From positions 18,551,631-18,615,630 of the forward strand of contig NC_133294.1 in assembly GCF_005239225.2 (NCBI RefSeq): 64,000 nt of DNA, written 5' to 3'. The notes under the pieces were generated by a model. That model saw only the letters and a program-made list of their open reading frames with translations, was not told the DNA's origin and did not search any database. The position numbers were made by a program, and so were the translations under genes. Positions 36,801 through 48,065 of this stretch are shown here, piece by piece. The stretch is from Populus alba. Lineage: Eukaryota > Streptophyta > Magnoliopsida > Malpighiales > Salicaceae. The first letter of the stretch is position 1. Each line of letters starts with the position of its first letter.

Positions 36801-37618
36801 TTAACTTCAAAAACTATTTTTTCTTGCAATTAAGCCCTCAATAAATTCAATTAAACTTTGAATAATTCTAATTGAGTCCTTAAATATCCAATTTTAAAGT
36901 TTTCCTTCTTAAATTGAATATTTTTTGCCAATAGGACTTTCATTAGTTGAAAATATACTATTATATTTTTCAATCTTGTACATTTTGATTTTCTCTATCT
37001 AGTTTTCAATAATTTCCTATGTGTTTTGATATATTTTTCTCACTGGTATAGTTTTTTTATCTTCTTCCAATATTTTTTAATCTTTTGTTTTTTGTTTTTT
37101 TTTAATTTTTTGTTTATGTGTTCCTAAAAATTGGTAACAACATTGAGCAACTCAATCCATAACTTGAATTTTGGATTGAATTATAGACCGAGTCATAACT
37201 ATGATTTGTGCTTTATATTTTATTGGTTTTTGGTTCTAGTGCTAACACAAATAAAAATTATAAATTTTTATCTGAAATGCTATTGGATAGATTATATTTT
37301 TGGCTTGTATTATCAATGTCCACTTTTACTTTTATAGTTGAAAATCTTCCTATATTGTACTCCTACAGTACACTAACAAACAAACGAAGGCTAACTTAAT
37401 AAAAATCTTATTATGTTATTTTATAAAATTAATGACATGAATAGTAAAAGAAACATTTTATTGAAAGTTGGATCCACAATTTAGCTATTTTATAAAATTA
37501 ATAAAAATGTATGTTATTTATTAATGTTTAGTAATGTAGTGCAAGTTACTTTTTGATAATTTTTTAAATGCATTAAAATAATATTTTTTTAATGTTTTTT
37601 AAGTTTTAACATTATCAC
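33886..37618. other. Decayed repeat region, probably including an old LTR
   Basis: 34171-34950 contains diverged direct repeats: the 'gatcataaatcgaactaaaa' block at 34464 recurs at 34769, and the 'ttagccatgtgga' block at 34223 recurs near 34699. Around 35950 the minus strand shows 'ctataaatactcccc', a TATA motif matching that in the LTRs at 39194 and 47441. 36400-36900 is rich in 'caattaagccctcaa'-type words often seen in plant LTRs. No coding sequence. The segment after 37500 is the left half of a MITE split by the retrotransposon. Confidence 0.45.
37614..37618. repeat. Target-site duplication ATCAC, left copy
   Basis: The five bases before the left LTR are ATCAC, repeated exactly at 47780-47784 after the right LTR. 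Five bases is the normal size for LTR retrotransposon integration. Confidence 0.93.
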
Positions 37619-39532
37619 TGTCGCACCCCAAAAAAAAATTAGGCGCGCGGCATCGGCTGGCGATTTTTCTCGTTGTTGCGTTTGCTTTGAATTCGTTCGT
37701 GGGAGTCGCCACCTAGTAATTTATTGAGGGCTACTAGGAAACCTGATGTACTGGTCTTGTCAGAGATCATGGGTAAGGGACTGGTTGTGGTTAGGGAATG
37801 TATTAGCACCCCTAACACACCCTACCTGAGATAAGCTGCTTCGTGTTCTGATGTGATTTGAAAATTTAAAATATTAATTAAATTCTTAGGCTTGAATAAA
37901 TCAGTTATTAAATCCCCGAATATATGTAGAAACTTGTCCTCATATTTTCATGGAAAATACAACTTGATTTTATTTGTCCTTGAGATATTTAACCATATTT
38001 AAATTAACAAATAATTCTTTTTGTCCTTTTTGATTTTTAAAATAAAAAAACAACCATACAAGCACACACAAACATTTCTCTTTTTTTTTTGTTGTTATTT
38101 ATCACTCTTTTTTTTTTTTCTTTTTGTGCATCACATTACAAATTACAAATTTAAAACAACTAAACAAAAAATTCCATTAAAATTACAAAATAAACCCCTA
38201 AAAAATAGAATCAGGGGCAGTGCAGCCACGGGAACAGTGTTCGCATGATTCTGGGGCTGAAAACAGTGGCGGCGCGTCTGCTCCACGCGCCACGCCACTG
38301 GCGGCGCGTGGGTTGACGCGCCGCCGTAAAAATCCAGCAGCAGGGGTCTGAAAACGTGTTCCTCCCTTCTTTCTCGCCGGCGGTGACCTGCACAAACACT
38401 GAAAGAAACGCAACAAAGCAGTCGATTTTATTTTTGTTTTATTTCTTTTGTTTTCCCGATCTGCCTCTCTTCTCCTTCAAATCTGCTTCGGTTTTCTTTT
38501 TGCTTCTTCTTGTCCGATCTGGCTTCTCCTTCTCTGTTTCAGGCGGCAGTGAAGAGGAAAGACTGAGAAAGGGGCGTCGCCGCTGGGTTCTTCAGTTGCG
38601 GGGGGATCGATGGCGGTGCTGATGGTGGTCGGTTGGTTTCTGTGAGCGGTGGAAGGTCGTGCTCTCGGTGGTGCTGGAGCTACTTGTTGCAGCCGTGCGT
38701 GGTGGAGGACCGGCTGCGGGGTCGTCTTTGCTGCGGGATGCAGAAGACGGGCAGATCTGTGGTGTCGGCCAGGTGAAGGAGACCGACGGGTCGGCTGAGA
38801 GGAGAAGGACGGCGCCGCTGCTGCCGCCGCTGGGGCAGAATGGAGGAGAGCAGATCTGCGATTGGCTGAGGGAGGGGGTTCGGCGTTGATGGGTCTGTGG
38901 CTGTTGGTCTTTTTCAGGTGAGAGAGGGCAGATTTGTGGCTTGGGGAAACAGATTGGCTGCTCCGGTTTGGTTTTGAAAGAGAGGAGATTGTCGGTTTGT
39001 TGCCGGCTGAGTAAAAATCAACGGCCAGGGGTGGCTTTGTTTCTCTGGTTTCGGCTGGAGAAGGAGTAGAAAATAAAAAATCAAAGGGGCTGGGGGGCTC
39101 CGGCGGCTGCCTTTGGGTAGAGATAAGTTTAGGGTTTTTTGTGTTTCTCCCCTCTTTACAAAATTGTCCCCCCTTGTAAGTGTTGGAAACCAGTATTTAT
39201 AGGCAAAAAATATTGCCAAGTTTTCAAAATTGGTTCCTTAACTTTCTTTTTTTGTAAAATTTGATTTTTCTTGTTTTTTTTGTATTTTTTGAAAACAAGC
39301 AATATCAACGTCGACTCGATGAGGAAAATCAATGATTTTAAAAACGACGCGTGAAAAGTCGAACACGTTTGAAAATCCTTTGAAAAATTAAATTCTTTTT
39401 AGACGACGTTGAAAATGCTAAAATGACGAAAATATATTTAAAAACATTTTTTTTGGATTTTCTTTGTTTTTCTCTATTTTTGGATTTTTTTAAAATATAT
39501 AAAAAACATGGGTCAAAAATTGGGTAGCAACA
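37619..39532 (-). repeat. 3' LTR (left copy)
   Basis: 1914 bases, TG...CA ends on either strand (tgtcgcacccc ... gggtagcaaca). The minus-strand TATA motif 'ctataaatac' is at about 39194-39202. A GC-rich block at 38260-38340 and 38560-38890 contrasts with AT-rich ends. Frames in the GC-rich part (88 and 76 codons on +, 101 on -) recur in the other LTR and are not genes. Confidence 0.93.
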
Positions 39533-39560
39533 GATGCCCCCTCTTTACAATGCTTACGAA
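39533..39560 (-). other. Polypurine tract of the retrotransposon
   Basis: Directly beside the 3' LTR the minus strand reads 'gtaaagagggggcatc', the purine-rich primer expected for plus-strand DNA synthesis. Its position and strand fix the element's orientation together with the primer site at the other end. Confidence 0.85.
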
Positions 39561-39624
39561 GCGAAAATCCTCAAAATTTTGCATAGTAAGCTTTGTAAAG
39601 AAAACAAAAGGAAAATGATTTCAT

Positions 39625-39735
39625 TATCTTGGGCGACCTGCCCACACATACTCACCCTAGTCTATTTTCACGGGCGACCGACCCACACTCTCCCAATAGT
39701 CTATTTTCACGGGCGACCTGCCCACACATTGGGTT
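39625..39735 (-). repeat. Tandem array 1 in retrotransposon 3' region
   Basis: Three copies of a unit of about 40-50 bases built on 'gggcgacctgcccacac' / 'gggcgaccgacccacac' followed by 'tagtctattttcac'. It lies just inside the polypurine tract, in the untranslated 3' part of the element. Confidence 0.8.
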
Positions 39736-39737
39736 TA

Positions 39738-39965
39738 CCTGAGATCCCATCTGGCGACCTCATTCAACTGGAACGAAAATATTGCGTAACTCGGTTAACC
39801 TGAAATCCCGTCTGGCGATTCCCTTTAACCAAAGCTACATGAGATCCCATCTGGCGACCTCATTCAACTGGAACTAAACTGTGTAACTCGGTTAACCTGA
39901 AATCCCATCTGGCGATTCCCTTTAACCAAAGCTACATGAGATCCCATCTGGCGACCTCATTCTGG
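39738..39965 (-). repeat. Tandem array 2, ~100-bp unit
   Basis: 'gagatcccatctggcgacct' starts at 39741, 39841 and about 39938, each with 'cattcaactgg' or its truncated start, and with 'aactcggttaacctgaaatc' and 'tctggcgattccctttaacc' between. About 2.3 copies with little divergence. Confidence 0.88.
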
Positions 39966-40080
39966 TGGTCTCATTGTACGGGTGACGAACCCTAGAAAGA
40001 TGGTGGTCTCATTGTACGGGTGACGAACCCTAAAAAAATGCTGGTCTCATTGTACGGGTGACGAACCCTAGAAAAATGCT
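39966..40080 (-). repeat. Tandem array 3, 38-bp unit
   Basis: Three copies of 'ggtctcattgtacgggtgac' plus 'gaaccctagaaa', with 'gtctc' at 39968, 40006 and 40044. It shares the 'gtctcattgta' and 'ggtgac' words with the next array. Confidence 0.9.
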
Positions 40081-40480
40081 GTGAAGTGCGGTCTCATTGT
40101 AATGGGTGACCTACCCACGTGGAAAAAATATGAAGTGTGGTCTCATTGTAATGGGTGACCTACCCAGATAAAAAGAATGTGAAGTGTGGTCTCATTGTAA
40201 TGGGCGACCTACCCAAAAAAAATGGAAAAAATATGAAGTGTGGTCTCATTGTAATGGGTGACCTACCCAGATGGAAAAAATATGATGAAGTGGTCTCGTT
40301 GTGATGGGCAACCTACCCAAATAGAAAGAATATGAAATGCGGTCTCATTGTAATGGGTGACCTACCCAGATGGAAAAAATGTGGAAAATTGCGGTCTCAT
40401 TGTCATGGGTGACCTACCCGGATGGAAAAAATATGATGAACGGTCTTATTATGATGGGCGACCTACCCAGATGGAAAAAA
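40081..40480 (-). repeat. Tandem array 4, ~50-bp unit, eight copies
   Basis: 'gtctcattgtaatgggtgac' followed by 'ctacccagatggaaaaaata' and 'tgaagtg', with starts near 40091, 40140, 40189, 40243, 40293, 40342, 40394 and 40443 (the last as gtcttatt). Units differ by small indels and by substitutions such as gggcaacc. Tandem repeats in the 3' untranslated part are a known trait of Tat/Ogre elements and a known source of satellites. Confidence 0.92.
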
Positions 40481-43400
40481 TGTGATATGACAAGTGTGAA
40501 AAATAGGACTTACCTGGCGAAGTCCTGAGGGGATGACAGAAGAAGGGCTGGAAAACTTGGTGCTTCCTGATAAGTCCCGATCATAGGATTTGAAAACTCG
40601 GTGTTTCCTGACTGCAAGGGTTGAAAACTCGAGGCTTCCCGATTGCAAGGTTGATCTTTTCATTTCTTTGGGATTTTCCTAATGGTAGGGTTCATCCCAT
40701 CGTCCTTTTATTCCATGATCAAAACCGATTCTTTATTATCATCACCACCATGCTTCTTTCTTTTTCCACCATCTTGCTGGACCTCCTTAAGGATTTTCCT
40801 GTAACAATTCAAAAATATATGCAAAATTTTTTTTTTTTTTTAGGTTAGATGATATGCATGCATCCTTACCTGATTTGAAATATAGGTCCCCCCCTCCTTG
40901 ATGCTCCATCATCATAGGGTGCCCTTGTTTATATCCAAAGCTTTCTTTGTTCTTCCGAGGCATTGACTCATTCATGTACTGCCCATCCACTCAGCTGTAA
41001 ATGCAATGCCCATCCCGGGCTGTCTTCGACAATTACTGCTCGCATCTCTCATCAAGCTTAACAATGCCCCCAAGTGTGGTACTGCTTGATTCATCATAAA
41101 GGATTTTCTCTCCTGGCTTCTTCTGAGAATTATCCTCTGATTGATTGTGTGCATCATGCCAATACCCAATCAAGATTGTTAATCAGTCATGAACTTGACT
41201 CTAGTTGAAACAGTACTCTTCAAGTCATGTTATCATCAGCCTTCTTGGAAATTATCCAGTCGTCCAGACATGCATCTCATAACTTGCAGTAAAAAGGCTC
41301 ATGGTTGTATGCTCAGTGCTCTTCTCATAGACTCCTTTCAACTCTTCTAATCAGATTGTGAAAAGAAATGTCTCAGCCTCATCAATGATGTTGCTTTTAT
41401 AACTCATACTTATGCGGTGAAGCGCTCATCTGGCTTCAAAACAAGTTGTCCCACAGTCAGTCTTCGAGGTGGGTGCCTTTCCGACATTCATTCAATGCAG
41501 TTGTGTGATAACATCTTTCGATAAACATGTTTCAAAGGATGACAATATGATATTGTCCTTCAAGTGAAGCATTGTTCCACAGTCAGTCTTGGTGGGATGT
41601 ATATTTTCGCCATTCAATTACATTCATCTGTGTATTCCTCATCGATCGCGAGCCATGTTTCAAAAAATGATGATATGAAAGTGTCCTTCAAGTACATCCT
41701 TGTTTCTCCATTGCCGACAGGGTTCACTAGAGCATGGGCCATTTTGGAATGACATTGCCCCCAATATGATCTGAATGTGCTCGTTCATTGATTATCTGTC
41801 TTTGAACATCATTGTCTTTAGTTCACTGTTTCATCATTTAATCATTGCCTCATAGCTGATCTGAGCACTGTTTGTTTTTCCTTTTCAAGGTCTACTGTAT
41901 TGCCCCCAGTTGCTCAACTTTTCAAGGAGTGTCGAGGACTTCACTGCCATTTCTATCAATGATTTTGCATACTCAATCGATGTTCTTCTGTGTTTGATAA
42001 TCTTTCTTGTTCTGGAATCAAATCTCATACTTCAAAGGTCATGTTTACCCAAGTCTAATTGTTGAAATGAAATCAGAGAGATATCTGTTTTTGAAATTAT
42101 TATTTTTTCTTTTGAAATTCAAACTTCTTTGGTCAAAGACCCAACACACTATTCAATACAGTCCTTTGATTATCTTGTATTTTGAAAACAGAAATGACCC
42201 GTTGTAAGATTAAAATGGTTTTTTTTCCATGGTTCTTTCTATCCACTTTAAACTCTGATTTTGGGTACATCTTTTGATGGTCTGTGATGAGGTGACCTTT
42301 GAGTGAATTTCAAAAGCAAGGCACCCAAGTCAACACTTAGGCTTTATCAGGAAAGGTTATTTCTTTTCTTAGCACTTGTTTTATCAGCATGCATAATAAC
42401 CAGTAGCTTAATTCATGAAGTCACGACCCTTATGGAAAAACTCTTCAAGTTTTGAGAGCGCCATTTATCGGTTCAAATTGCTTACTTGATTAAAAAGGGC
42501 TTTTAAAAGCACGTAATGCAGGCTATGGTTCATGGCTATGAAAGAAAAGAATTTCAAAGGCTCAAAAGGTGTTTGAGGGTTTCAAAGACCTAGGATCAAC
42601 ATCAACTATTCATCAACTCTTTTCTATTGTTGTCTTGGTAGAGGAAATGCCATATAACCTTGTTAACCTCAAAGATCAGTCTTTTCTTAACATAAGTCAT
42701 AATCAAAATCCATGTTTCCATGATGAATAACCAACCTTAATCATCTGATAACATCAGAGGCTTTATAATGGATACCAAAAGTCACGTTTATAACTTAGTC
42801 TTTTTCTGGTGTTGACTTTTGTCGTGCCTTTCCTTGATTGAAATTTCTTTTTCTCTTTATAGACTTGATAACATTCTCCTTCCTTTATCTTTGACATATA
42901 TTTAAGTGAAGGCAAATTCAACTTCCTTTTTTCATTCTCTTTTTTTTTTTCATAGCCTTCCTCAAAACTTTCTTATATGCCCCCAGTCTATGTGTCTACT
43001 TTTAGCTCTCTCTCAATCATTGCACTTTTGTTCTAAGCCTTCCCCTTTATCCATTAATCATATCAGTGTCTCCAACATATCTATCATTTGCCCCCAGTGT
43101 GGGGTGTGATCCTAGTCAGGGTTTTCATGAAAAGATATTTTATCAAGCTCAAAATGGGACTACAAGGGATATAATCTTTAGAAAGTGAAGGGAATATCAA
43201 AGATGGCCTTTTCTCATTTCAAGCAAGGTCGGTTAGAACCGATAAATTTTGATCTCATCCAGTGTAATGATTGGGACTTGTAAGAATCATGATTCACGAG
43301 TCCATAACTACCGAATCCACTACATGTCATTATGCATACTGTTAAAACTTAGCTATATGATGTGTGGTTCAGTTTCAGGAGGTATGAGTTCAAAATTGTT

Positions 43401-45841
43401 TAGTCACCTCATGTTGCTTTCAAGCATCGAGTCATTTCTGTAATCAAAACACTTTTAATCTTCCGGATTGATTAACCTTTATCGCATGTTGGAGTTTGAT
43501 CAAAATATTTTATCAGAATAAAATGTTAAACATCTGTTGATTTCAAAACAACAAAAAGACAAAAGCAAGGCATGTTTCGTTGAAGGATGAGATGTGATCC
43601 CAAAACAAAATGCAGAATTCCATAACAATATGATTGACAGTCCATCACCATTTTTGAATCAGCTTTTCTGGCAATATCTGTGTTTTGCCAAACACTTTCG
43701 ATCACATGTCATTTTGATGATGTTCGGGGAACAATATAGCCAATGACACCCTTCTTCACCGACTCCACTTGTCTCTTGCTCACCAACTTTCAGACTCAAT
43801 TCTTGCAATTCTTGAAACTGTTCACTTGAAATGGTTAAGGACCCCACCATGACATCACATCTCTTTTCTGGATTATACCAACTAGAAATTGGTGGTTGCA
43901 TGGGATTTGTCAGAGTCAAGCAAAATTCTGGAATCTGGCAGATGCTGGTCGACAAACTTAAACGGCAGAGGAATGTCCCATCTTGGCAAATACATTTGAG
44001 CAATTGATGCTACCGTGAGACCTGGCTATACCCCACAATTAAGGGTTCACACCGTCGAAGTCATCTCTTGATTCACCTCTCATCATTGTTCTAGAATCCT
44101 TGACAGAACCATCAATCTTTTCTCTCTTCATAGCTTGTTCAATTCTTCGGCAAATCCTCACAACATCATTTCAATCTTCCAATGTTGTTGTGGTTGGTTG
44201 CGGATTGTTAGAAAACTTTCCAACAGCTTGGTAACCTTGGCAGCGCCCAGAAACTTGTATTATCGCCAGTACCGACGTGTGGAATCACTTATTGTCACTA
44301 TTGGAAGAGCAACTGATGAATCTGAATCTCCATTATTTCTTCTTCGATTTCTCTCGAACGGTGCAGCAAACAAACACCTATAGAGGAAGTCCTGCTCTGT
44401 TGAAGTTTCAGTATTCTTCATGTTTTTCAGTCTAGGCATGTCTCTTCTCTCTACTTTTGCATTTTAATACTGACACTGTTGGAGGAAAATCATAGATGAT
44501 TTGAAACTACTATATTCCTTCTTGGACTTCCCACTTACAGATCCACAAATAGATTCCTGCCGAGAGATCTCTGCAACGTTGAAGTTTGATGTCTGCTCCA
44601 TGTTTTTCAAACCAGGTCTGACTCTTCTGCCTACTACAATGCTTTGCTGGTGCCACTGGTGGGAAAAAATTTCAAAGCATATGAAATTAATACATTCCCT
44701 TTTGCATTTCCCATTGGCAGATCCTCAAATACATCTCTACAGAGAGAGCTCTACCACGTAGAAGTGCAATGTCTGATCATGGTTTTTCAGACCATCTTGT
44801 GCTGCTGAACTGGAATTGAGCTCATAATCGGGGGTAACTTCAAAGCAAGCTAATGCACCATGTACAGGAGGCTAGTAGTCGTTTGGTTTCATTAAATGAT
44901 GTGGAGGCGATGAACACTTAACAGTGCAACTGGACAAGAATCAGAGTTGTCATTAGTTGATGACTGAAGGCGTTGTTGTTTGTTCATGACTGAAAATGAG
45001 AGATATAGCTTCAATTGGATGTGAACAAGCAGTGTTCCTATAGAAGACTATGCAGACATTCTCTTTCCATTTGATGCTCAACACTTGTTCGAGCAGATCT
45101 GAGTCCAGCTACTTCACCTTCGATGCTCTCAACCTTAATCTGATAATGAGCCTCTATCTGACACATTTCTTCACTTTCATCATCTTTCTTCAATCACGTG
45201 CAGCACAGCTTGTGCGGGGGAACCTACTTTTCAACCCGGTATATGCATGATAAATGTATGAATATGTAATCTATATGACGAACTCACCCTTCGAGGGGTG
45301 ACAATATGGTCGTAACTCTTGTATGATGGAACAAGAATCATGATTTTTGCCCAAACTCTCCAATGAAAATTTTCGGAGTGACGGCCAATGCTTCAAGAAG
45401 GGTTTGCTCGGATGCAAAACAAATATTTACAGAGCATACATCCTACAGGCAGGTTCTATTCATTTTACGTGAGACAGGGTAGGTTTGCTACCTGGTCTCT
45501 AAAAGGGGTCTCTTGTTGTCCCAGTGATTGCCCTCGTAAAGGCAATATAGGGGCCCAGCAGGTAATTGGTTGGCACGTGTCCAACTATTACCAGTCTAAG
45601 CACTCAACGAAGAGTTGGGGTTTACACAAACTTCAACCTTGACTCAAGTCATAAGGTAAGCTGCTAGTCCCCCACCTAACTTAAAGCAGGTGTGTGCTTA
45701 ACAAAAATTAAAACTTGTGATGCATGAAAGAATTATATACAATGCATGCATAAAACACAAATAAAATAAAACAAAGTACAAAAAAAACTTAAACACATCA
45801 AAACACAAAGCTTAGTCCGATAAAGTTGAAAACAATACCTT
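40481..45841 (-). other. Non-coding interior of the retrotransposon
   Basis: 5.4 kb with base composition unlike the flanks (less AT-rich, no long A/T runs) and no long frame on either strand. 'tgcccccaa/g' recurs on + at about 41062, 41755, 41902, 42976 and 43088, resembling the polypurine tract. A duplicated block is visible: 'gttgaagtttgatgtctgct' at 44578 resembles 'gtagaagtgcaatgtctgat' near 44758, and 'cccattggcagatcctcaaat' near 44710 resembles 'cccacttacagatccacaaat' near 44530. Confidence 0.6.
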
Positions 45842-45858
45842 CCCCAGTGGAGTCGCCA
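45842..45858 (-). other. Primer binding site (tRNA-Arg type)
   Basis: The minus strand reads TGGCGACTCCACTGGGG, ending three bases inside the 5' LTR. It is complementary to a tRNA 3' end GGAGTCGCCA, which is that of tRNA-Arg as recalled from Ogre literature. It confirms minus orientation. Confidence 0.85.
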
Positions 45859-45861
45859 TTC

Positions 45862-47779
45862 TGTCGCACCCCAAAAAAAAAATCAGGCGCGCGGCATCGG
45901 CTGGCGATTTTTCTCGTTGTTGCGTTTGCTTTGAATTCGTTCGTGGGAGTCGCCACCTAGTAATTTATTGAGGGCTACTAGGAAACCTGATGTACTGGTC
46001 TTGTCAGAGATCATGGGTAAGGGACTGGTTGTGGTTAGGGAAGGTATTAGCACCCCTAACACACCCTACCTGAGATAAGCTGCTTCGTGTTCTGATGTGA
46101 TTTGAAAATTTAAAATATTAATTAAATTCTTAGGCTTGAATAAATCAGTTATTAAATCCCCGAATATATGTAGAAACTTGTCCTCATATTTTCATGGAAA
46201 ATACAACTTGATTTTATTTGTCCTTGAGATATTTAACCATATTTAAATTAACAAATAATTCTTTTTGTCCTTTTTGATTTTTAAAATAAAAAAACAACCA
46301 TACAAGCACACACAAACATTTCTCTTTTTTTTTTTGTTGTTATTTATCACTCTTTTTTTTTTTTTTTTTGTACATCACATTACAAATTACAAATTTAAAA
46401 CAACTAAACAAAAAATTCCATTAAAATTACAAAATAAACCCCTAAAAAATAGAATCAGGGGCAGTGCAGCCACGGGAACAGTGTTCACATGATTCTGGGG
46501 CTGAAAACAGTGGCGGCGCGTCTGCTCCACGCGCCACGCCACTGGCGGCGCGTCTGCTCCACGCGCCGCCGTAAAAATCCAGCAGCAGGGGTCTGAAAAC
46601 GTGTTCCTCCCTTCTTTCTCGCCGGCGGTGACCTGCACAAACACTGAAAGAAACGCAACAAAGCAGTCGATTTTATTTTTGTTTTATTTCTTTTGTTTTC
46701 CCGATCTGCCTCTCTTCTCCTTCAAATCTGCTTCGGTTTTCTTTTTGCTTCTTCTTGTCCGATCTGGCTTCTCCTTCTCTGTTTCAGGCGGCAGTGAAGA
46801 GGAAAGACTGAGAAAGGGGGCGTCGCCGCTGGGTTCTTCAGTTGCGGGGGGATCGATGGCGGTGCTGATGGTGGTTGGTTGGTTTCTGTGAGCGGTGGAA
46901 GGTCGTGCTCTCGGTGGTGCTGGAGCTACTTGTTGCTGCCGTGCGTGGTGGAGGACCGGCTGCGGGGTCGTCTTTGCTGCGGGATGCAGAAGACGGGCAG
47001 ATCTGTGGTGTCGGCCAGGTGAAGGAGACCGACGGGTCGGCTGAGAGGAGAAGGACGGCGCCGCTGCTGCCGCCGCTGGGGCAGAATGGAGGAGAGCAGA
47101 TCTGCGATTGGCTGAGGGAGGGGGTTCGGCGTTGATGGGTCTGTGGCCGTTGGTCTTTTTCAGGTGAGAGAGGGCAGATTTGTGGCTTGGGGAAACAGAT
47201 TGGCTGCTCCGGTTTGGTTTTGAAAGAGAGGAGATTGTCGGTTTGTTGCCGGCTGAGTAAAAATCAACGGCCAGGGGTGGCTTTGTTTCTCTGGTTTCGG
47301 CTGGAGAAGGAGTAGAAAATAAAAAATCAAAGGGGCTGGGGGGCTCCGGCGGCTGCCTTTGGGTAGAGATAAGTTTAGGGTTTTTTGTGTTTCTCTCCTC
47401 TTTACAAAATTATCCCCCCCTTGTAAGTGTTGGAAACCAGTATTTATAGGCAAAAAATATTGCCAAGTTTTCAAAATTGGTTCCTTAACTTTCTTTTTTT
47501 GTAAAATTTGATTTTTCTTGTTTTTTTTGTATTTTTTGAAAACAAGCAATATCAACGTCGACTCGATGAGGAAAATCAATGATTTTAAAAACGACGCGTG
47601 AAAAGTCGAATGCGTTTGAAAATCCTTTGAAAAATTAAATTCTTTTTAGACGACGTTGAAAATGCTAAAATGACGAAAATATATTAAAAAACATTTTTTT
47701 TGGATTTTCTTTGTTTTTCTCTATTTTTGGATTTTTTGAAAATATATAAAAAACATGGGTCAAAAATTGGGTAGCAACA
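45862..47779 (-). repeat. 5' LTR (right copy)
   Basis: 1918 bases, nearly identical to the left LTR, with the same ends and TATA motif (47441-47449). Differences include homopolymer lengths near 45876 and 46350, gtgcat/gtacat near 46370 and a swapped hairpin loop near 46553. Confidence 0.93.
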
Positions 47780-47784
47780 ATCAC
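47780..47784. repeat. Target-site duplication ATCAC, right copy
   Basis: Exact partner of 37614-37618. Confidence 0.93.
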
Positions 47785-48065
47785 ATCAAAACCATAAAAA
47801 AACATCTAAAAACACATCATGTCTTTTTAGATGAAAAGTATTTTGAAAAGCATTTTAAACCGTATTACCAAACACACATGTTTGGTATTGAGATGCAGAG
47901 TTAAAAGTGTTTTTTAATTGAAAATATATCAAAATAATTTTTTTATTTTTTTATATCAACACATTAAAAATATCAAAAAAAATTAAAATGCATCAAATTA
48001 ATGAATTTTCAAATAAAAATTACTTTAAAAAACACAAGATATCACAATATTAAATATATAATATA
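47785..48065. repeat. Right half of a MITE-like repeat split by the retrotransposon
   Basis: Starts 'atcacatcaaaaccataaaa' and includes 'ttggtattgagatgcagag' and 'tatatcaacacattaaaaat'. Words before the left LTR ('gcattaaaataatatttttt', 37570-37600) would join it into a copy of the repeat seen at 61785-61980. The retrotransposon therefore sits inside an older repeat. Confidence 0.55.

Larger units (their letters stand above)
37619..47779 (-). mobile_element. LTR retrotransposon, non-autonomous Tat/Ogre-type
   Basis: Two near-identical LTRs bound a 6.3-kb interior, with ATCAC duplicated on both sides. Orientation is minus. The primer site TGGCGACTCCACTGGGG, complementary to a tRNA-Arg 3' end, is just inside the right LTR at about 45842-45858. 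A polypurine tract (minus 'aaagagggggcatc') abuts the left LTR. Use of tRNA-Arg is a known mark of the Ogre/Tat branch of Ty3/gypsy. No gag, protease, RT, RNase H or integrase motif can be read; the longest interior minus frame is 114 codons at 43659-44003 without a motif. It is therefore LARD-like and would need proteins supplied in trans. By eye roughly 15-20 differences separate the LTRs, so insertion was recent. Confidence 0.92.

Noticed and set aside
38356..39219. Several frames of 76-101 codons in GC-rich DNA
   Set aside because: All lie in an LTR and recur in the other LTR copy with altered ends; no motif, different strands overlap.
43659..44003. 114-codon interior frame of the retrotransposon as gag
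   Set aside because: No zinc knuckle or gag motif and interrupted context; Cys residues are not spaced as CCHC.
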